Shown here piece after piece: positions 16,201-25,000 of a DNA stretch of 46,801 nucleotides. The DNA lies in NCBI GenBank assembly GCA_003671025.1, contig QWPW01000007.1:13122-59922 (forward strand). Direction: 5' to 3'. Under the pieces are notes generated by a model. The model saw only the letters and a list, made by a program, of their open reading frames with translations. It searched no databases and was not told the origin of the DNA. Each line of letters opens with the position of its first letter. Within the stretch, counting starts at the first letter, position 1. Both the position numbers and the translations under genes were made by a program. Source of the DNA: Planctomycetota bacterium (GTDB taxonomy: Bacteria; Planctomycetota; Phycisphaerae; Phycisphaerales; SM1A02).

Positions 16201-16911
16201 TCAGCGTGACGAACTTGTGCGCGTCGGTCCAAACGCAAGCGCGCGATACGCATCTTCTTCGGAAGCGCGGGGAAACAGCGCGTCCTCCGATTGAGCGTCA
16301 AGCGCCGTGGCTTTGCGTTGGCCCATCGTGTGCTTGGTGCTGGATTCATTGGATTTTGCCGCGTTTTCAGCAGGAAACGGCAGGGCAACCAGTGGCGCGT
16401 TTGGCAAATCATTCGCGACCCGCTTGGGTTCCACGCGCGTGTTGACTCGGACATCGATTGCGGATGAAGCAGTAAGCGCGGCGTCAGACGTTGGAGGTTT
16501 CAGATCGAGCACACTCGGTCCAGGCATGCCGATATGAAAAACTGTTCCCGGAGGAACCTGCGGCACGTCCTGACCATTGGCTCGTCGATACGCACTCTGC
16601 GGAAACACCGCAAACAACGCACCGTTTCCGCGCATGAGTTTGCTCTCGTCACCAGGGACGCGATAGACGCGCTGAAACGAAGTGGGAAGACGCATGTCGA
16701 GCGGCATGAGTCGAAAGCTGGTCGCGTGTCCACCGAGGTCGTCTCTTCCCGCGTCAATCGCTTCGAGTTTGTCGTGCAATTGCCCTGCGGCCGCGTTGCC
16801 CACGCGAGGCGCGAGCTCACGTTGCGTCGCGGGTGACGGGGTCGTCGCTGCGGGAGGCGCAACGGGAGGCGCAACGGCAAACATGACGGGAATGACAAGC
16901 AACGCGAGCAT
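16201..16911 (-). CDS. hypothetical exported protein (236 aa)
   Basis: Not recognised. It opens directly with a hydrophobic stretch (MLALLVIPVMFAVA) followed by a Pro/Ala/Thr-rich segment, like a short signal peptide without the usual basic start. Residues about 55-125 look folded (ATSFRLMPLDMRLPTSFQRV, then GNGALFAVFPQSAYRRA), and the C-terminal third is Ala/Ser-rich and probably disordered. An AGGAAC site lies a few bases upstream of the ATG. The gene follows birA by 131 bases on the same strand and may be read from the same transcript. Confidence 0.6.
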   Translation of the reverse strand: MLALLVIPVMFAVAPPVAPPAATTPSPATQRELAPRVGNAAAGQLHDKLEAIDAGRDDLGGHATSFRLMPLDMRLPTSFQRVYRVPGDESKLMRGNGALFAVFPQSAYRRANGQDVPQVPPGTVFHIGMPGPSVLDLKPPTSDAALTASSAIDVRVNTRVEPKRVANDLPNAPLVALPFPAENAAKSNESSTKHTMGQRKATALDAQSEDALFPRASEEDAYRALAFGPTRTSSSR

Positions 16912-17042
16912 GGTGTTCCTATCGGTTCGCGGCGGAGCGCGTCATGAGTGAGCGATGACCAAATGGAGCAGACGCTCCGCACAGAAATCGATGGAGATAC
17001 GCAGAGCAGGTGCGCGCGCTCCACGAGTGTCGCGGCCGCGCA

Positions 17043-17840
17043 TCAAGTTCCCAAAGAGCGGACAACGCGACCCCCCCACTGCGCCACGCTCGTTGAATGC
17101 GCGGGCAAGAATCGCTCGCCCACATCGGTGCGCACCACCAATCCGCGCATGGGATCGATTGAGCAAACCTCGCCCTCGACGGGGCCCGTGGGCGTGGCGA
17201 ACAACGCACGCGTTCCGCGCAGCGCATCGCGACGCAAGAACGCGGCGATCAGAGTTTCGTCGGACGAGCCGAGCGCTCGGTCGAGCGACGTCAGCAATAC
17301 GCACAGCACATCCAATCGATCGATGACGCTTCCCAGCATCGACAAACTTGTTGCGCGCGACTCCAACTCGCCCTCGAAGCGCGCCTGCATGACATTGATG
17401 CCGATGCCGATGAACGCGCGATTCTCTCGCGTCTCAATCAACACCCCCGCAAGCTTCTGTCCCGCAACCACGATGTCGTTGGGCCACTTGATGCCGACGG
17501 TGGTGATCGCGCCAGCATTGCTCAGCGCATGCTCACATGTCTCCGCGGCGGCGATGGCGCTAGCGAGCGCAAGACGTTCCGCTGCTTGCGTGTGCACGAC
17601 GAATGTCGCGGCCACACCCGCGGAGGCGGTGTCTTCCCACGCGCGACCAAATCGGCCTCTTCCCGCGGTTTGACGCCATGTTGCGATCACCGAGCCTGCG
17701 CGCGCGTCGCGAGTTTGCGGCGCGTCTTGTGTTGACGGAGTCTCCGCGAGAGTGAATGCGTGACGAAAGTTTTCGCTCGCGTGACACGCCGCTTCGAGAC
17801 GCGACTGCCAGTGATCGAATGTCACGCGCGGCATGTTCAT
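17043..17840 (-). CDS. birA: biotin--[acetyl-CoA-carboxylase] ligase
   Basis: A 265-aa enzyme that activates biotin with ATP and attaches it to the carboxyl-carrier protein of biotin-dependent carboxylases. The biotin-loop motif is read as RQTAGRGRFGRAW, and the catalytic core continues with IKWPNDIVVAGQKLAGVLIE and GIGINV, all hallmarks of the BPL_LplA fold. There is no N-terminal helix-turn-helix, so it is a mono-functional ligase and not the repressor type. Its start overlaps the nadC stop by four bases (ATGA), so the two are translationally coupled. Confidence 0.93.
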   Translation of the reverse strand: MNMPRVTFDHWQSRLEAACHASENFRHAFTLAETPSTQDAPQTRDARAGSVIATWRQTAGRGRFGRAWEDTASAGVAATFVVHTQAAERLALASAIAAAETCEHALSNAGAITTVGIKWPNDIVVAGQKLAGVLIETRENRAFIGIGINVMQARFEGELESRATSLSMLGSVIDRLDVLCVLLTSLDRALGSSDETLIAAFLRRDALRGTRALFATPTGPVEGEVCSIDPMRGLVVRTDVGERFLPAHSTSVAQWGGRVVRSLGT

Positions 17841-18841
17841 GAAGACGCTCGCTGCGAATCGTTGTGCGAGTTCGGCTCATGCCCGTGCTCAGGATCAAGA
17901 TCAAGTCCAAGGTCGAGTGCCGGCGCCGAATGGGTGATCGCGCCCACCGAAATGCGATCAACTCCGCACTCGGCGATGCGACGAACGGTGTCGAGACGCA
18001 CGCCACCCGATGCTTCGAGCAACACATGCGCCGCGCGCGCGTCTCTGCGTTTCACGGCCTCCGTAAGCAGTTCCACATTCATGTTGTCGAGGAGAATCAT
18101 GTCGAGCACGCCGCGCTCGAGCGTCAGCAGCGCATCGAGTTGTTCGAGCGAATCAACTTCGCACTGCACAAACGCGACATGATTTCCGCTGCGTGCACGC
18201 AGAGCGGCGAGTCGCACGCGCTCGACGAGGGTGCCGCTGGAGAACGCGGCGAGATGATTGTCTTTGAGCAGCACCGCATCGAAAAGCCCGATGCGATGAA
18301 GCGTCGCACCAGCGCAGCGCGTGGTGTATTTTTGCAGCGTGCGCAAGCCCGGCACGGTCTTGCGCGTGTCGGTGATCTGCGCCTTCGTCCCGCGCACCGC
18401 ATCGACAAACTGCGCGGCGAGCGTCGCGTTTCCAGATAGCAATGTCAGAAAGTTGAGCATCGTGCGCTCATGCGCGAGCAGTGCGCGCAGCGAACCTTCG
18501 ATCGTCGCGATGCGCGTTCCTCGCGACACACGTGCGCCGTCATCGAGATGGGTGGTGATCGAAAGTTGCGCGCGTTGCGCGACGATTTCCGCAACGCGCA
18601 GCCCCGCGATCACCCCGTCGCCACGACTATGAATGGTCGCGCGGCCTTGCGTGTCCGCAGCGATGCACGCGTTGCTAGTGAGATCGCCAACGCTCGAAAG
18701 ATCTTCGTCAAGCGCGCGCGTGACCAGCGCCTCGGCGTCGACGCGCGCAAGTTTGTCGAAGAGCGTGCGCAAGTCCAGCGCATTCCAATCCGCAGGCAAC
18801 GCGATTGGCGCCGCGTTGTCGTTTGTCGCGCGCGTGTTCAT
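17837..18841 (-). CDS. nadC: nicotinate-nucleotide diphosphorylase (carboxylating)
   Basis: A 334-aa quinolinate phosphoribosyltransferase of NAD synthesis; it converts quinolinate and PRPP to nicotinate mononucleotide. Diagnostic stretches include ALDEDLSSVGDLTS, the NFLTLLSGNATLAA helix, the TRKTVPGLRTLQKYT loop and LKDNHLA, and the C-terminal LLEASGGVRLDTV. The start at 18841 overlaps the HIT gene stop as ATGA and drops 24 residues of out-of-family leader. The protein has a slightly long N-terminus, about 30 residues before the first conserved helix, and an acidic, His-containing tail (DLGLDLDPEHGHEPN). Confidence 0.95.
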   Translation of the reverse strand: MNTRATNDNAAPIALPADWNALDLRTLFDKLARVDAEALVTRALDEDLSSVGDLTSNACIAADTQGRATIHSRGDGVIAGLRVAEIVAQRAQLSITTHLDDGARVSRGTRIATIEGSLRALLAHERTMLNFLTLLSGNATLAAQFVDAVRGTKAQITDTRKTVPGLRTLQKYTTRCAGATLHRIGLFDAVLLKDNHLAAFSSGTLVERVRLAALRARSGNHVAFVQCEVDSLEQLDALLTLERGVLDMILLDNMNVELLTEAVKRRDARAAHVLLEASGGVRLDTVRRIAECGVDRISVGAITHSAPALDLGLDLDPEHGHEPNSHNDSQRASS

Positions 18842-19248
18842 TGCGCGAGTGCTGCCTGCATCTTGGTCACGAGAACTTTCGCGCGTTCGTTGTCGAGCGT
18901 GCCCGCATTCCACGTAAACGCAAGCCCAGACGAATCGAAGCGCGGCACGATGTGAAAATGCACGTGCATCACTGCTTGATGCGCCAGTGCCCCGTTGTTT
19001 TGCAGGATGTTGTAGGCCGTCGCGCCAGTCGCCGCGAGCACCGCACGAGCGACGCGAGGAAGCGCGCGCCCTAACGCCGCGGCACTCTCATCAGACAACT
19101 GATGCATCTGCGCTTTCGCTTCTTTGGGAATGACCAACACGTGTCCGTCGCTGAGCGGACCGACATCAAGGAACGCGAGTACGAACTCGTCTTCGTAGAC
19201 GCGATGACATGGAATAGTGCCCGCGAGGATCTTGGCGAAGACAGTCAT
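18838..19248 (-). CDS. HIT family nucleotide-binding protein
   Basis: A 136-aa histidine-triad protein (HINT/Fhit-like hydrolase of nucleoside phosphoramidates or dinucleotides). The active-site motif HVHFHIV is present near residue 100, preceded by the family's FAKILAGTIPCHRVYED opening and DGHVLVIPKE strand. The start at 19248 (MTVFAKILAG) matches the family N-terminus; the upstream ten residues are untypical. Its stop overlaps nadC by four bases, giving a HIT-nadC-birA unit. The physiological substrate is not evident. Confidence 0.92.
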   Translation of the reverse strand: MTVFAKILAGTIPCHRVYEDEFVLAFLDVGPLSDGHVLVIPKEAKAQMHQLSDESAAALGRALPRVARAVLAATGATAYNILQNNGALAHQAVMHVHFHIVPRFDSSGLAFTWNAGTLDNERAKVLVTKMQAALAQ

Positions 19249-19373
19249 GCGCAGGCGAGTGTACTCAGTGTGCTGCACTGGTTGGACTGCGAAGGTGCGA
19301 GCGAGTCACGCTCATTACATCCATCGCCGCAACCATCCACACTGCGTTGCGAGATCACCGCGCGCGCCAAAAG

Positions 19374-20705
19374 TTACGGGAAAACCCCGCGCAATTGATA
19401 GATTTTCCCGATGCGCTCGAGGCTCGCGCAAATCGCCGCAGTGCGCAAGTCGCACTCGTAGCGCGCGCGCGCGACGCGCACTCGTCGCGCGGCAAGGGTC
19501 ATCTGACGACGAATGTGGGTTTCAATGTCGTCCTTGCGGAACGACGGATCATGACGCACATCGCGCCATTCCAACGCGCTCGCGACATCGCCCCCTGCGC
19601 ACGCGAGCACGTCGGGAATGATCTCGGCGCCTTGTCGAATGAGGATTTCTTCGGCCTCGGCCGAAACATTGGCGTCGCCCGCTTCGACCACCACGCGCGC
19701 GCGGCAGAGTGGAGCGCGCTTCGCATCGAGCACCGCGTCATCTGCGCACACCACGAGTACGTCGCTCGGCGCGTCCCAAAAATCTCGCTCCAGCACCGAA
19801 GTTGCAGTATCAAATCCATCGATGCCGCCCGTGCGCGCACGATGCTGCGCCAAGGCAATGACGTCGATCCCGCCGGACTCATAGAGCGCGCAACCCGAAC
19901 TCATCACCGCCGTCACGCGCGCACCACGCGCGGCCAACGCTTTCGCGAGCGCGCTTCCCGCGTGTCCAAATCCAAGCAGTGAAACGCGGGCCGCTTCGAT
20001 CTCGATGCCCATGTCTTCGAGAAGTTCATCGAGCACCGCGATCACACCCGTGGCATGCAGTCGCGCGCGAGAGACCAACCCGCCCAACTCCACAGGTTTG
20101 CCCATGACAGTTCGCGACTGGTCTTGTCGCGTAGGTTCGGGAGTCGTCTGCGCCAGCGTGTCGAGAAACCACGCCATCACTTGACTGTCCGCGCCAGCAT
20201 CGGGCGAAACGACGTCATAGGCCGGACCGAGTTGATGGCTGATCGCGCTGCAAAAGCGGCGAGTCACACGCATGAGTTCGTCGTTGGAGAGTTCGCGCGG
20301 ACTCACCTTCACCCCACCGAACGCGCCGCCAAAGGCAATACGCACGAGCGAAGCGCGCAACGTCGCCAACATGGCGTGACCCTTAATCGTGTCGAGTGAA
20401 AGTCGCGGCGCGTAGCGGATTCCGCCGAGATATGGCCCCAACGCATTCGAGTGCTGCACCCGATAGCCCTTGAACAATCGATGGCGCCCGTCATCCATCT
20501 GCACGGGAAACTGCACCATCACTTCACTCTTGGGTTGCGCGAGGATGATTTGTTGGTGATGACGCAATCCCACCATATCTGCCGCGCGCAGCAAGCATTC
20601 CGCCGTCTCGTGGAAGAGATTGCGCGGCTGAGGCGCGATTCCGATCTCTTCGAAGATCCGTGCTGCTGCGGGGCGATCGGTTCGTGTGACGCTTGAGCGT
20701 TCCAT
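19374..20705 (-). CDS. glutamate-dehydrogenase homologue lacking the catalytic lysine
   Basis: A 443-aa member of the Glu/Leu/Phe/Val dehydrogenase family by overall match: VQFPVQMDDGRHRLFKGYR, LGGIRYAP, SPDAGADSQVMAW, and the Rossmann loop GFGHAGSALAKAL. Key residues differ. The catalytic Lys of GGAKGG or GGGKGG is Phe (GGAFGG, residue 129), the substrate-binding Lys of the preceding helix is Arg (TLRAS, residue 117), and GGSxGR is GGLVSR. Only the first substrate Lys (residue 108) and the Asp after SP are kept. The frame is intact, so it is a conserved-looking pseudoenzyme or an enzyme with altered chemistry, not a decayed gene. An ATG at 20735 is an alternative start; the intervening bases are AT-rich and look untranslated. 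It may share a transcript with HIT-nadC-birA. Confidence 0.85.
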   Translation of the reverse strand: MERSSVTRTDRPAAARIFEEIGIAPQPRNLFHETAECLLRAADMVGLRHHQQIILAQPKSEVMVQFPVQMDDGRHRLFKGYRVQHSNALGPYLGGIRYAPRLSLDTIKGHAMLATLRASLVRIAFGGAFGGVKVSPRELSNDELMRVTRRFCSAISHQLGPAYDVVSPDAGADSQVMAWFLDTLAQTTPEPTRQDQSRTVMGKPVELGGLVSRARLHATGVIAVLDELLEDMGIEIEAARVSLLGFGHAGSALAKALAARGARVTAVMSSGCALYESGGIDVIALAQHRARTGGIDGFDTATSVLERDFWDAPSDVLVVCADDAVLDAKRAPLCRARVVVEAGDANVSAEAEEILIRQGAEIIPDVLACAGGDVASALEWRDVRHDPSFRKDDIETHIRRQMTLAARRVRVARARYECDLRTAAICASLERIGKIYQLRGVFP

Positions 20706-20902
20706 GAAATGAACATACTTCCAACCATGGTTCATGCTGCGTGAAGTGCTTGATTTGCCGAAGATCTCGCGATTTGCGTGGAAGACTCACCCGAGTTCAA
20801 TTCCGGCGGCGCGCGAACGGCGACGCGAACCCGTTCAAGCATTGCCTCGCGAAGCTCGCTGCTGCATGCGCAACCAAGGGCGCACCTATCGCCGCGTGTG
20901 TC

Positions 20903-21856
20903 TTACTTCACAAACTTCACGCGACCCCACCAACGCGGATCATGCATGTCGATCTGCCATTGCGGCGTCCACACCCAATTGTCTTCGGGTTTGCCTTTGA
21001 TCTTCTCGTACTTAGGCGCGGTGTTTTGTTCGACGGGCGGCGGAGTTTGATCGAAGCTGTCGTTGATCGGAGGCGCGATCGGTTTCGCGGCGGTGGTGCC
21101 TTCGAAATTGTGCGTCCATTGCACGCGTGAAAAATTGACGCGCCACTCTTGGTTGACCGCGGGCGCCGCTGCGGCGCGCTCTTTTTCGCCAAATCCTGGC
21201 TTGTCCCACGCTGGTGGTGTGAACGCACTCCACGGAATCGCCCACTCCAATGTCCAACTAGTGTCGCGGTCACGCGGATCATCAAGCGTGCCATTGATGT
21301 GCACGGCAGTCTTCAGTCCCTGCGCGTTCCATCCATGTTCGGCTGGTCCCGCCTCTTTGTAGCGACGATGCAAGAAGAGATCGAAGATCGTCTTCACCGC
21401 GTTCACTTCGAGTTCGTAGTACTCGCGCGTGTCGCCATCGGGATCGATGAACACTTCGAAGTCGTTGTCTTGAAAAACGATTTCGTCGTGCTTGGTGAGC
21501 GTGGCCCAAACATGCGGCTCGATCAACTCGGCCGCGATGTAGAAGTACTGCGCATCCCAAACCATCTTCACGCGCGTGCGATAGCGCGGCGTAGGAAGCT
21601 TTGGGCCTTGGATGTCGACGAAATCGTCAGTCCATGCCGCAGTGGCCCACGCGCCATCATCAAGCTTGCCATCGAGCGTTGGAGCGATGGTCACAAACTT
21701 GCATTCATACGAACGCGGCAAGTACTCGGGCGTCTGCGCGGTGGCTTCACCAGCGGGCAACTGCGCGGGCGCGGGTGGAGTCGCAACGGAATTCTGCCAA
21801 CAGGCCACAAGAGCGATGGTGGTGAGCAAGGTCATAGGCGGAAACGGTACTTGCAT
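20903..21856 (-). CDS. secreted CBM9-like protein
   Basis: A 317-aa protein with a signal sequence ending near a Cys (MTLLTTIALVAC), so possibly a lipoprotein. Residues from about 55 match the carbohydrate-binding module family 9-like fold: PTLDGKLDDGAWATAAW, VKMVWDAQYFYIAAEL, QDNDFEVFIDPDGD and EWRVNFSRVQW. This fold is common in planctomycete and Bacteroidetes exported proteins that bind sugars or act in polysaccharide use. No catalytic domain is attached. The start at 21856 removes 15 basic residues that precede the signal; an ATG at 21835 is also possible. It diverges from the NRPS gene across 192 bases. Confidence 0.82.
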   Translation of the reverse strand: MQVPFPPMTLLTTIALVACWQNSVATPPAPAQLPAGEATAQTPEYLPRSYECKFVTIAPTLDGKLDDGAWATAAWTDDFVDIQGPKLPTPRYRTRVKMVWDAQYFYIAAELIEPHVWATLTKHDEIVFQDNDFEVFIDPDGDTREYYELEVNAVKTIFDLFLHRRYKEAGPAEHGWNAQGLKTAVHINGTLDDPRDRDTSWTLEWAIPWSAFTPPAWDKPGFGEKERAAAAPAVNQEWRVNFSRVQWTHNFEGTTAAKPIAPPINDSFDQTPPPVEQNTAPKYEKIKGKPEDNWVWTPQWQIDMHDPRWWGRVKFVK

Positions 21857-21942
21857 GAGCGATCGACGACGAAGCCTCGGTCGCGCCGCCGCGCAATTCA
21901 TCGAGAATTCATGGCAGTTTCAGCGACTGCACGGGCGCTCGG

Positions 21943-21972
21943 TTGCCTCGATCGAACCCGCGAATTCATACT
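21943..21972 (+). promoter_or_regulatory. candidate sigma-70-type promoter of the NRPS gene
   Basis: TTGCCT (21943-21948) and CATACT (21967-21972) are spaced by 18 bases, each matching four of six consensus positions. Transcription would start near 21979, downstream of an in-frame ATG at 21911, which supports 22049 as the NRPS start. Planctomycete promoters are poorly defined, so this is only a candidate. Confidence 0.3.
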
Positions 21973-22048
21973 GATCTCTCCCAACTCCGATCCTGCGTTG
22001 CACTTGACCGATGCCTCCGAGCGCGCGAGCATCGTGGATCGAGGAACC

Positions 22049-25000
22049 ATGCAATTCAATCTCACGGCAACGCAGCGCAGCGCACTCAATCATGCACTCT
22101 CGGCACACGCTCCTGATCACCATGTTTTGGTGCATCAACTCAGCGGCGCAATCGACATCGCCCGTTGGCGGCGCGCAGAGGTGGCGCTAGCGAAGAGTTG
22201 CGCGCTCTTCCGCCGCAGCTACTTGCCGGGTGATGAAGGTTGGCTCATCGTCGAGCCGCCGTTTGTGGATGGCGGCGATACCTCGAGTGCTCTCGCGGTC
22301 TTTGATCTGTCGAGGGCACCTGCGGGAACCTCGCTCAGTTTGGTTGAAGAACTTGTCTCGCGCAGGTTTCATCCCGAAGAAGCGCCGCTCGTTCGTCTCT
22401 CGCTCGTGCTCGAAGCGGGCGGTGGATTTTTGGTCATCACTGCCGCGTCGTTTGCGATGGATCGGTTTTCGCTGCGGCCGTTGGTGAGTGCACTGACACG
22501 TGCCTACGCCGGCGAAGAGCTGAGCGAAATCGTGCTTGCGCAACCGAAGCTGTTGCAACACGAGACCGAGTATCTCGCGTCACCTAAGCAACAAGCGGAC
22601 AAGCAGTTTTGGATGCGATTGCTCGCGGCCGCTCGCTTCTCGTGGCAACCCGCGAAGTGGAGCGACGCGACCTCGCCCACATTCTGGTCGAGTTCACTTT
22701 CGTCGCAAAGCACAACGCGGTTGAGTGAGTTGGCCGCGACGTTGCAAATGAATCTGCAGGAACTGCTGCTGTTTTCGTTTCACTTATTCCTGTGCAAACT
22801 CACTGGCGATGAAAATATTCTCACCGCGTCGGGTCACCGCGTCGGCTCTGACGCAGACACCGGCGTTGGCATTGGCTACTGCCAACAACGCGCTCTCTTG
22901 CCGAGTCACATTGAACGTGCGACATCCGTGCGCGACTTTCTCGTGGCGAGCAAGCGACTCGTCGAGTACGGACGCTTTCACGCGGGAATCCCTCGAGGCG
23001 AAGTCATTCGCGAACTGCAGAAGAAGGACCCCTCGCTGCTTCGACTCACCAATGTGACGTTTGAAGAGGACCTCCTGCCCTACGGCGTGTTGCGCGCCGA
23101 TGGATTGACCATCACGCTGTTGCCCGCACACTCGGGCGGCGTGGATATCTCTGACATCGCGGTCACGGTGACTCACGATGAAGCGCAGCAACAAGCGCTG
23201 CGCTTCAACATCAGCGTGCGCAATCCCCAGCACGCTGCTGCGATCGCTGCGGCGTTCCCCAGTTACTTCGATCTGCTCAACAATCTTCCCGACGCGCTCG
23301 ATGGCACGGTCGGCGAACTCTCGCTGTTGAGTGATGCGACCCGCGCACAAGCGCTCGCGCAAAGTTGCGGCGATGTGCTTTCGTCTCCACCGCGCAGCGT
23401 GCTTGATCGATTCAACGACATGGTCGCGCAGACTCCCGATGCGCCGGCCCTGCGCTGCGGCGACGAGACGTACACCTACGCGCAACTCTCGCACGCGGCC
23501 GACAAAGTTGCAGCGACGATTCTGCCACTGTTGAGCAACGATCAAGAGTCGCTCATCGGCATTTGCATGACGCGTGGCACCGCGATGATTGTGTCGCTGC
23601 TTGGCGTGCTCAAGAGTGGCGCTGGATATCTGCCGCTCGATCCGGCCAATCCCTCGGAGCGTTTGTCGTTCATTCTCGGCGACGCGGGCGCGCGCGCGGT
23701 TCTCGTGGATAGCAAGACTGTTGATATCGCCACACAAGCCGCGACGGCAACGAGCAACCTTCCCAGCGTGTTGCGAATCGAAGAAATTCTGCAACGCCCA
23801 ATCGCGCAAATGCCGCGGTTTCCTGCGCAAATCTCATCGTCCGTCGCCTATGTGATCTACACCTCAGGCACAACTGGCAAGCCCAAGGGAGTTGTCGTCG
23901 AGCGCGGTAATGCGGCGTTGTTTGTCCAAGCAAGTGAAGCGGCGCTCGGATGCGGTTTGGGAAATCGCTGGCTGCAATTTGCCTCGCTCAATTTTGATGC
24001 ATCGGTGTTGGAGATCTTCAACTGCCTCACGCGAGGTGCGGAACTCGTCGTGGCTGCGAGCGAAGTGCGCGCTGATCCCAAAGCTCTGTGGACGCTGCTG
24101 CATGATGCGAAGATTTCGCACGCATTCGTTCCTCCGGCGATGCTGCGCGTGTTGCCGCGACAGACGCTGCCTGATCTCGCCAACATTTATTGCGGCGGTG
24201 AAGCGAGCGACGACGCCACTGTCGCGTACTGGTCCAACTCAGTGCGACTATGGAATGTCTACGGCCCCACCGAGACCACCGTGTTGTGCTCGGCGAATCT
24301 GCTTGGTCCAGGACGCAGCGCTTCGAATCTCGGGCGACCGTTGCCCGGCTACACGATGTATGTGCTCGACGAGCGCGGCGAGCCAACGCCCACTGGTGGC
24401 GTTGGTGAAATCTTCATCGGCGGCGACGGCGTGACGCGCGGTTACTTCGGCAGACCCGAACTCACCGCCACGAAGTTCGTGCCCAATCCCTTTGGCGCGG
24501 GGCGGCTCTATCGCAGTGGCGATCTCGCGCGAAGACTTCCCGATGGCGAACTCGAATATCTCGGCCGCAACGATTTTCAAGTGAAAATCCGCGGGTTTCG
24601 CATCGAAATCGGCGACATTGAATCGGCGATTCGCGCCGTGGCCGGTGTGGGCGGCGTGCTGTGCACGGTGGTGAAAGGTCCAGGCGGAGCAACCCTCGCT
24701 GCGTGGTACACCTCAACAAGCACTGCAGAAGAAACCGTGCGTGACGCGATCTCGACGGTGCTGCCGCATTACATGGTGCCGACTCATCTGGTGCGACTTG
24801 ATTCGTTCCCCGTGAATATCAGTGGCAAGATTGATCGCTCCCGCTTGCTCATTCCTGATGCGAGTGAAGAGAGCACGCAGCAAGTACTCAACCCGTTGCA
24901 GCGACAAGTGCGCAGCGCGTGGGCCGACGCACTCAAGTGCAGCGCCGATGGACTGGGCACCGCGTCGCACTTCTTTCATCTCGGTGGCCACTCGCTCGCG

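Noticed and set aside
20319-20345. Frameshift as an explanation of the lost lysine in the GDH homologue
   Set aside because: Family residues align without gaps on both sides (IAFGG before, GGVKVSP after), so this is a substitution and not a frame change.
21149-22048. A 300-codon upstream extension of the NRPS frame
   Set aside because: It runs antisense to the CBM9-like gene, has no domain content, and the first condensation-domain motif begins directly after the ATG at 22049, which has a ribosome site.
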